DNA of 8,500 nucleotides, from NCBI GenBank assembly GCA_021785335.1, contig JAJYFW010000054.1, forward strand, positions 1-8,500. The letters run 5' to 3'. Below are positions 6,863-8,500 of the stretch, piece after piece. A model generated the notes under the pieces. It had not been told where the DNA came from. It did no database searches and saw only the letters and a program-made list of their open reading frames with translations. Position numbers and translations under genes: made by a program. This stretch comes from Pseudomonadota bacterium (GTDB lineage Bacteria; Pseudomonadota; Alphaproteobacteria; Acetobacterales; Acetobacteraceae). Within the stretch, counting starts at the first letter, position 1; the number at the start of each line of letters is the position of its first letter.

Positions 6863-7791
6863 TGCACGGCCTGCCGCATTTCGAGGTGACGCTGACGCCG
6901 CCCGATCTGCGGCCATGGCTTGCCGGCGACGGCGACATCCCGGGCTTCGTCACCCGCGCTGCGGCAGTACCGGGGCCGCACCTGTTGCTGCTATCGTTGA
7001 TGCATGGCAACGAGATCGCTGGCGCCATCGTACTCGACCGCATGCTGCGCGAGGGCTTCGTGCCGGCGCGCGGGAGGGTGACGCTGGGCTTCGCCAATCT
7101 CGACGCATTCGCGGCCTTCGATCCGGCGCGACCGACGCAGAGCCGCTTCGTCGAGGAGGATCTCAACCGGGTCTGGGATCCTGCGGTGCTGGCCGGACAC
7201 CGAAACAGCCTTGAGCTGCGGCGCGCCCGGCAGATGCTGCCGGCGGTGCTGGCGGCGGACGTGGTGCTCGACCTGCATTCCATGCTGTGGCCCTCCGAGC
7301 CGCTCGTTCTGTCGGGGCTTGCGCCGCGGGGACTCGCGCTGGCGCGCCGCATGGGCGGGCCAGGGCTGATCGTCGCCGATGCCGGCCACGCTACAGGCAA
7401 GCGACTGATCGACCATCCGCGCTTCAGCGTGACGGGCGAGGCGACGGCGGTGCTGGTGGAGGCGGGGCAGCACTGGCGCGCGGAGACAGTTTTGATGATG
7501 CAACAATGTGTCGCGGGCCTGCTGGCTACGCTCGACATGGGTCCGTCCGTCGCGGAGCCGCCGCCGGCGCGCTGCGCGGAGGTTACGGAGACGGTGGTGG
7601 CGGAGACCGCCGCGTTCTCCTTTGTCCGCCCCTGGCGCGGTGGGGAGGTGGTGGCGAAGGGGCGCACGGTGCTCGCGCTCGACGGCGAGCGGGAGGTGCG
7701 CACGCCCTACGACGAGTGCCTGCTGGTGATGCCCAGCCTGCGCCCCGCACCGGGGCATACCGCGGTGCGGCTCGCCCGTTTCGTTGCCTGA
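6859..7791 (+). CDS. Succinylglutamate desuccinylase/aspartoacylase family protein (M14-type)
   Basis: Zinc-dependent hydrolase of the AstE/AspA branch of the M14 carboxypeptidase fold, which removes acyl groups from N-acyl amino acids or amidates. The 310-residue protein has zinc ligands His49 and Glu52 (LMHGNE) and His140 (LDLHS), the substrate-binding EDLNR motif (100-104), and a likely catalytic Glu201 (LVEAGQHW). A C-terminal beta-rich domain (about 245-310: FVRPWRGGEVVAKG, then VRTPYDECLLVMPS) completes the usual family layout. The start ATG 6859 overlaps the argE stop (ATGA); the adjacent ATG 6862 is equivalent. Co-transcription with argE suggests a shared amide-hydrolysis role, but the exact acyl donor is not visible. 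The usual ast catabolic genes are absent here, so I do not call it AstE. It converges with the cupin gene. Confidence 0.87.
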   Translation: MMHGLPHFEVTLTPPDLRPWLAGDGDIPGFVTRAAAVPGPHLLLLSLMHGNEIAGAIVLDRMLREGFVPARGRVTLGFANLDAFAAFDPARPTQSRFVEEDLNRVWDPAVLAGHRNSLELRRARQMLPAVLAADVVLDLHSMLWPSEPLVLSGLAPRGLALARRMGGPGLIVADAGHATGKRLIDHPRFSVTGEATAVLVEAGQHWRAETVLMMQQCVAGLLATLDMGPSVAEPPPARCAEVTETVVAETAAFSFVRPWRGGEVVAKGRTVLALDGEREVRTPYDECLLVMPSLRPAPGHTAVRLARFVA

Positions 7792-7818
7792 ACGGGACGG
7801 ATGGGAGCTCCGTCAGGC
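7786..7818. terminator. Hairpin spanning both convergent stop codons
   Basis: GCCTGA (7786-7791) is complementary to TCAGGC (7813-7818), and inside them CGGA (7798-7801) pairs with TCCG (7809-7812) around a 7-base loop; an alternative inner stem GACGGA/TCCGTC (7796-7801 with 7809-7814) also exists. The outer arms are the last six bases of each gene, because both end in GCCTGA. Neither direction is followed by a T-run, so this is not a classical intrinsic terminator; it may work as a bidirectional or RNA-end-protecting structure in the 21-base gap, or be coincidental. Confidence 0.35.
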
Positions 7819-8178
7819 TGGCGGCTCGTCGCTGACCGGCGCCGTGACGACGATGAAGACCAGGTCACCGATGCCGGTGTTGAGAATGCGGTGCGGCACC
7901 CCCGCGGGAAGCTGGATCACGTCGTGGCGGCGCACGACGCGGGTGGTGTCGCCCACCTCCATCAGGCCCTCGCCCTCCAGCACGTGATAGACCTGCTCCT
8001 GCACGCGATGCGCGTGACGGTCGACACCGGCCCCCGGCGCGTAGGTGGAGATGCGATAGTCGAGGTGGCGCGAGTCGGTGGTCTCGGGATGCACCAGAAG
8101 CTTGGATAGCGCGCCTGCATCGTGCGCGGGCATGCGCTGCCAGGGAACCTCGGCGATGTTGCGGATCAGATCGGGCAT
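7813..8178 (-). CDS. Cupin domain-containing protein
   Basis: Small single-domain cupin of 121 residues with a complete metal site: motif 1 is GAGVDRHAHRVQEQVYHVLEGEG in layout (G49 to G71), with His55, His57 and Glu61, and motif 2 is DVIQLPAGVPHRILN (86-100) with His96. Cupins with all four ligands usually bind Fe, Mn, Zn or Ni and act as isomerases, dioxygenases or sensors; the substrate cannot be read from sequence. The ATG at 8178 is supported by a strong AGGAGG six bases upstream; the frame stays open to 8400 but that extension would run through the IclR gene on the other strand and is rejected. No signal peptide is visible. It is divergent from an IclR-family gene, so it is a plausible target of that regulator, and converges with the M14 gene. 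Confidence 0.85.
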   Translation of the reverse strand: MPDLIRNIAEVPWQRMPAHDAGALSKLLVHPETTDSRHLDYRISTYAPGAGVDRHAHRVQEQVYHVLEGEGLMEVGDTTRVVRRHDVIQLPAGVPHRILNTGIGDLVFIVVTAPVSDEPPA

Positions 8179-8184
8179 GCGTTT

Positions 8185-8190
8185 CCTCCT
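8185..8190 (-). promoter_or_regulatory. Strong ribosome binding site of the cupin gene
   Basis: On the minus strand this is AGGAGG, a perfect Shine-Dalgarno core, separated by 6 bases from the ATG at 8178. It fixes the cupin start and rules out the longer frame. It is the clearest ribosome binding site in the window; other genes rely on overlaps or weak sites. Confidence 0.85.
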
Positions 8191-8219
8191 TGCCTGCGGG
8201 AAGCTTCTGGCATAGGAGC

Positions 8220-8237
8220 ACCGTAACGCATCACGGT
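8220..8237. promoter_or_regulatory. Candidate operator (inverted repeat) in cupin/IclR divergent gap
   Basis: ACCGT (8220-8224) and ACGGT (8233-8237) form an exact 5-base inverted repeat with an 8-base spacer. The 72-base region between the cupin ATG and the IclR ATG is the natural place for an IclR-type operator, and palindromic sites of 15-20 bases are common for this family. The repeat sits 13 bases upstream of the IclR ATG and about 42 bases upstream of the cupin ATG, so one protein could control both. Five-base arms may occur by chance. Confidence 0.35.
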
Positions 8238-8250
8238 CCAGCATTTCGCC

Positions 8251-8500
8251 ATGCGAGACAGTCACGATCCCTACCTCCTGGAATCCCTGCGCAAGGGGCT
8301 CGCCGCAATCGACGCCTTCTCGCGGCGCGGCAGTTGGTCGCTCGCGGAACTGACCGTCGAGCTCGGCCAGACCAAGCCCACCGTGTTCCGAATCCTGCAC
8401 ACGCTGGAGGAGGCGAGTTTCGTGCGGCGGCAGGCGGACGGGCGCTACGTGCCGGGGCCGCGGATGGAGCAGCTCGGCGCCGCGACGGCGCGGCAGGAAG
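8251..8500 (+). CDS. IclR family transcriptional regulator, 3' truncated by window
   Basis: The first 83 codons of a regulator that runs off the right edge (IclR proteins are usually about 250 residues). The visible part is the N-terminal winged helix-turn-helix: an opening LRKGLAAIDAFSR helix, WSLAELTVELGQTKPTVFRIL (about 29-49) as the HTH, then HTLEEASFVRRQADGRYVPG (50-69) as the wing and the start of the linker helix MEQLG. This pattern is typical of IclR, with the Lys-Pro-Thr-Val-x-Arg recognition helix. The ATG at 8251 is the first start after an in-frame TAA at 8224; no Shine-Dalgarno is clear. It is transcribed divergently from the cupin gene, and the shared gap holds a candidate operator. 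The ligand-binding domain is outside the window, so the effector is unknown. Confidence 0.88.
   Translation, partial: MRDSHDPYLLESLRKGLAAIDAFSRRGSWSLAELTVELGQTKPTVFRILHTLEEASFVRRQADGRYVPGPRMEQLGAATARQE

Noticed and set aside
8179..8400. Extended N-terminus of the cupin frame up to 8400
   Set aside because: The strong AGGAGG before ATG 8178 fixes the start, and the extension would overlap the IclR HTH coding sequence antisense.
1..8500. tRNA, rRNA, CRISPR array, transposase or phage gene
   Set aside because: No clover-leaf-like cluster, regularly spaced repeat, DDE-type or integrase motif was seen; no stretch over 300 bases lacks a gene.

Overview
The window reads as ordinary chromosomal DNA from a GC-rich alphaproteobacterium. 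The lineage is inferred from strong G/C bias at third codon positions, from the glutamyl-tRNA synthetase form (a single Cys in the usual zinc region, KLSKR followed by an LSLRRLR segment), and from a bacterial gene set with class II DAHP synthase, two-domain NadE and ArgE. Rhodospirillales/Acetobacteraceae would fit, but I cannot prove this. I see no rRNA, tRNA, CRISPR array, insertion sequence or phage gene.

Positions 1-5660 hold five tightly packed plus-strand genes: a class II DAHP synthase whose 5' end is cut off by the window (entry into aromatic amino acid synthesis), a nicotinate phosphoribosyltransferase, a glutamine-dependent NAD+ synthetase, an unrecognised acidic 127-residue protein that starts at a GTG overlapping the nadE stop, and a glutamyl-tRNA synthetase. 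Gaps are 3 bases, -4, -4 and about 11, so this looks like one transcription unit with translational coupling. PncB and NadE are the first and last steps of the route from nicotinate to NAD+; NadD, the middle step, is not in the window.

Positions 5661-7791 hold a second plus-strand pair, argE (N-acetylornithine deacetylase type) and an M14-type succinylglutamate desuccinylase/aspartoacylase family protein, overlapping by four bases (ATGA). A promoter-like sequence sits so close to the argE ATG that the transcript may be leaderless.

Positions 7792-8500 contain a small minus-strand cupin gene that converges on the M14 gene, with a hairpin spanning both stop codons. Divergent from it is an IclR-family regulator that runs off the right end. 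The 72-base divergent gap contains an inverted repeat that is a reasonable operator candidate.

I found no convincing undescribed system. The items most worth a second look are the acidic orphan between nadE and gltX, the possible leaderless start of argE, the argE/M14 hydrolase pair whose substrates are not fixed by sequence, and the IclR/cupin divergent region.
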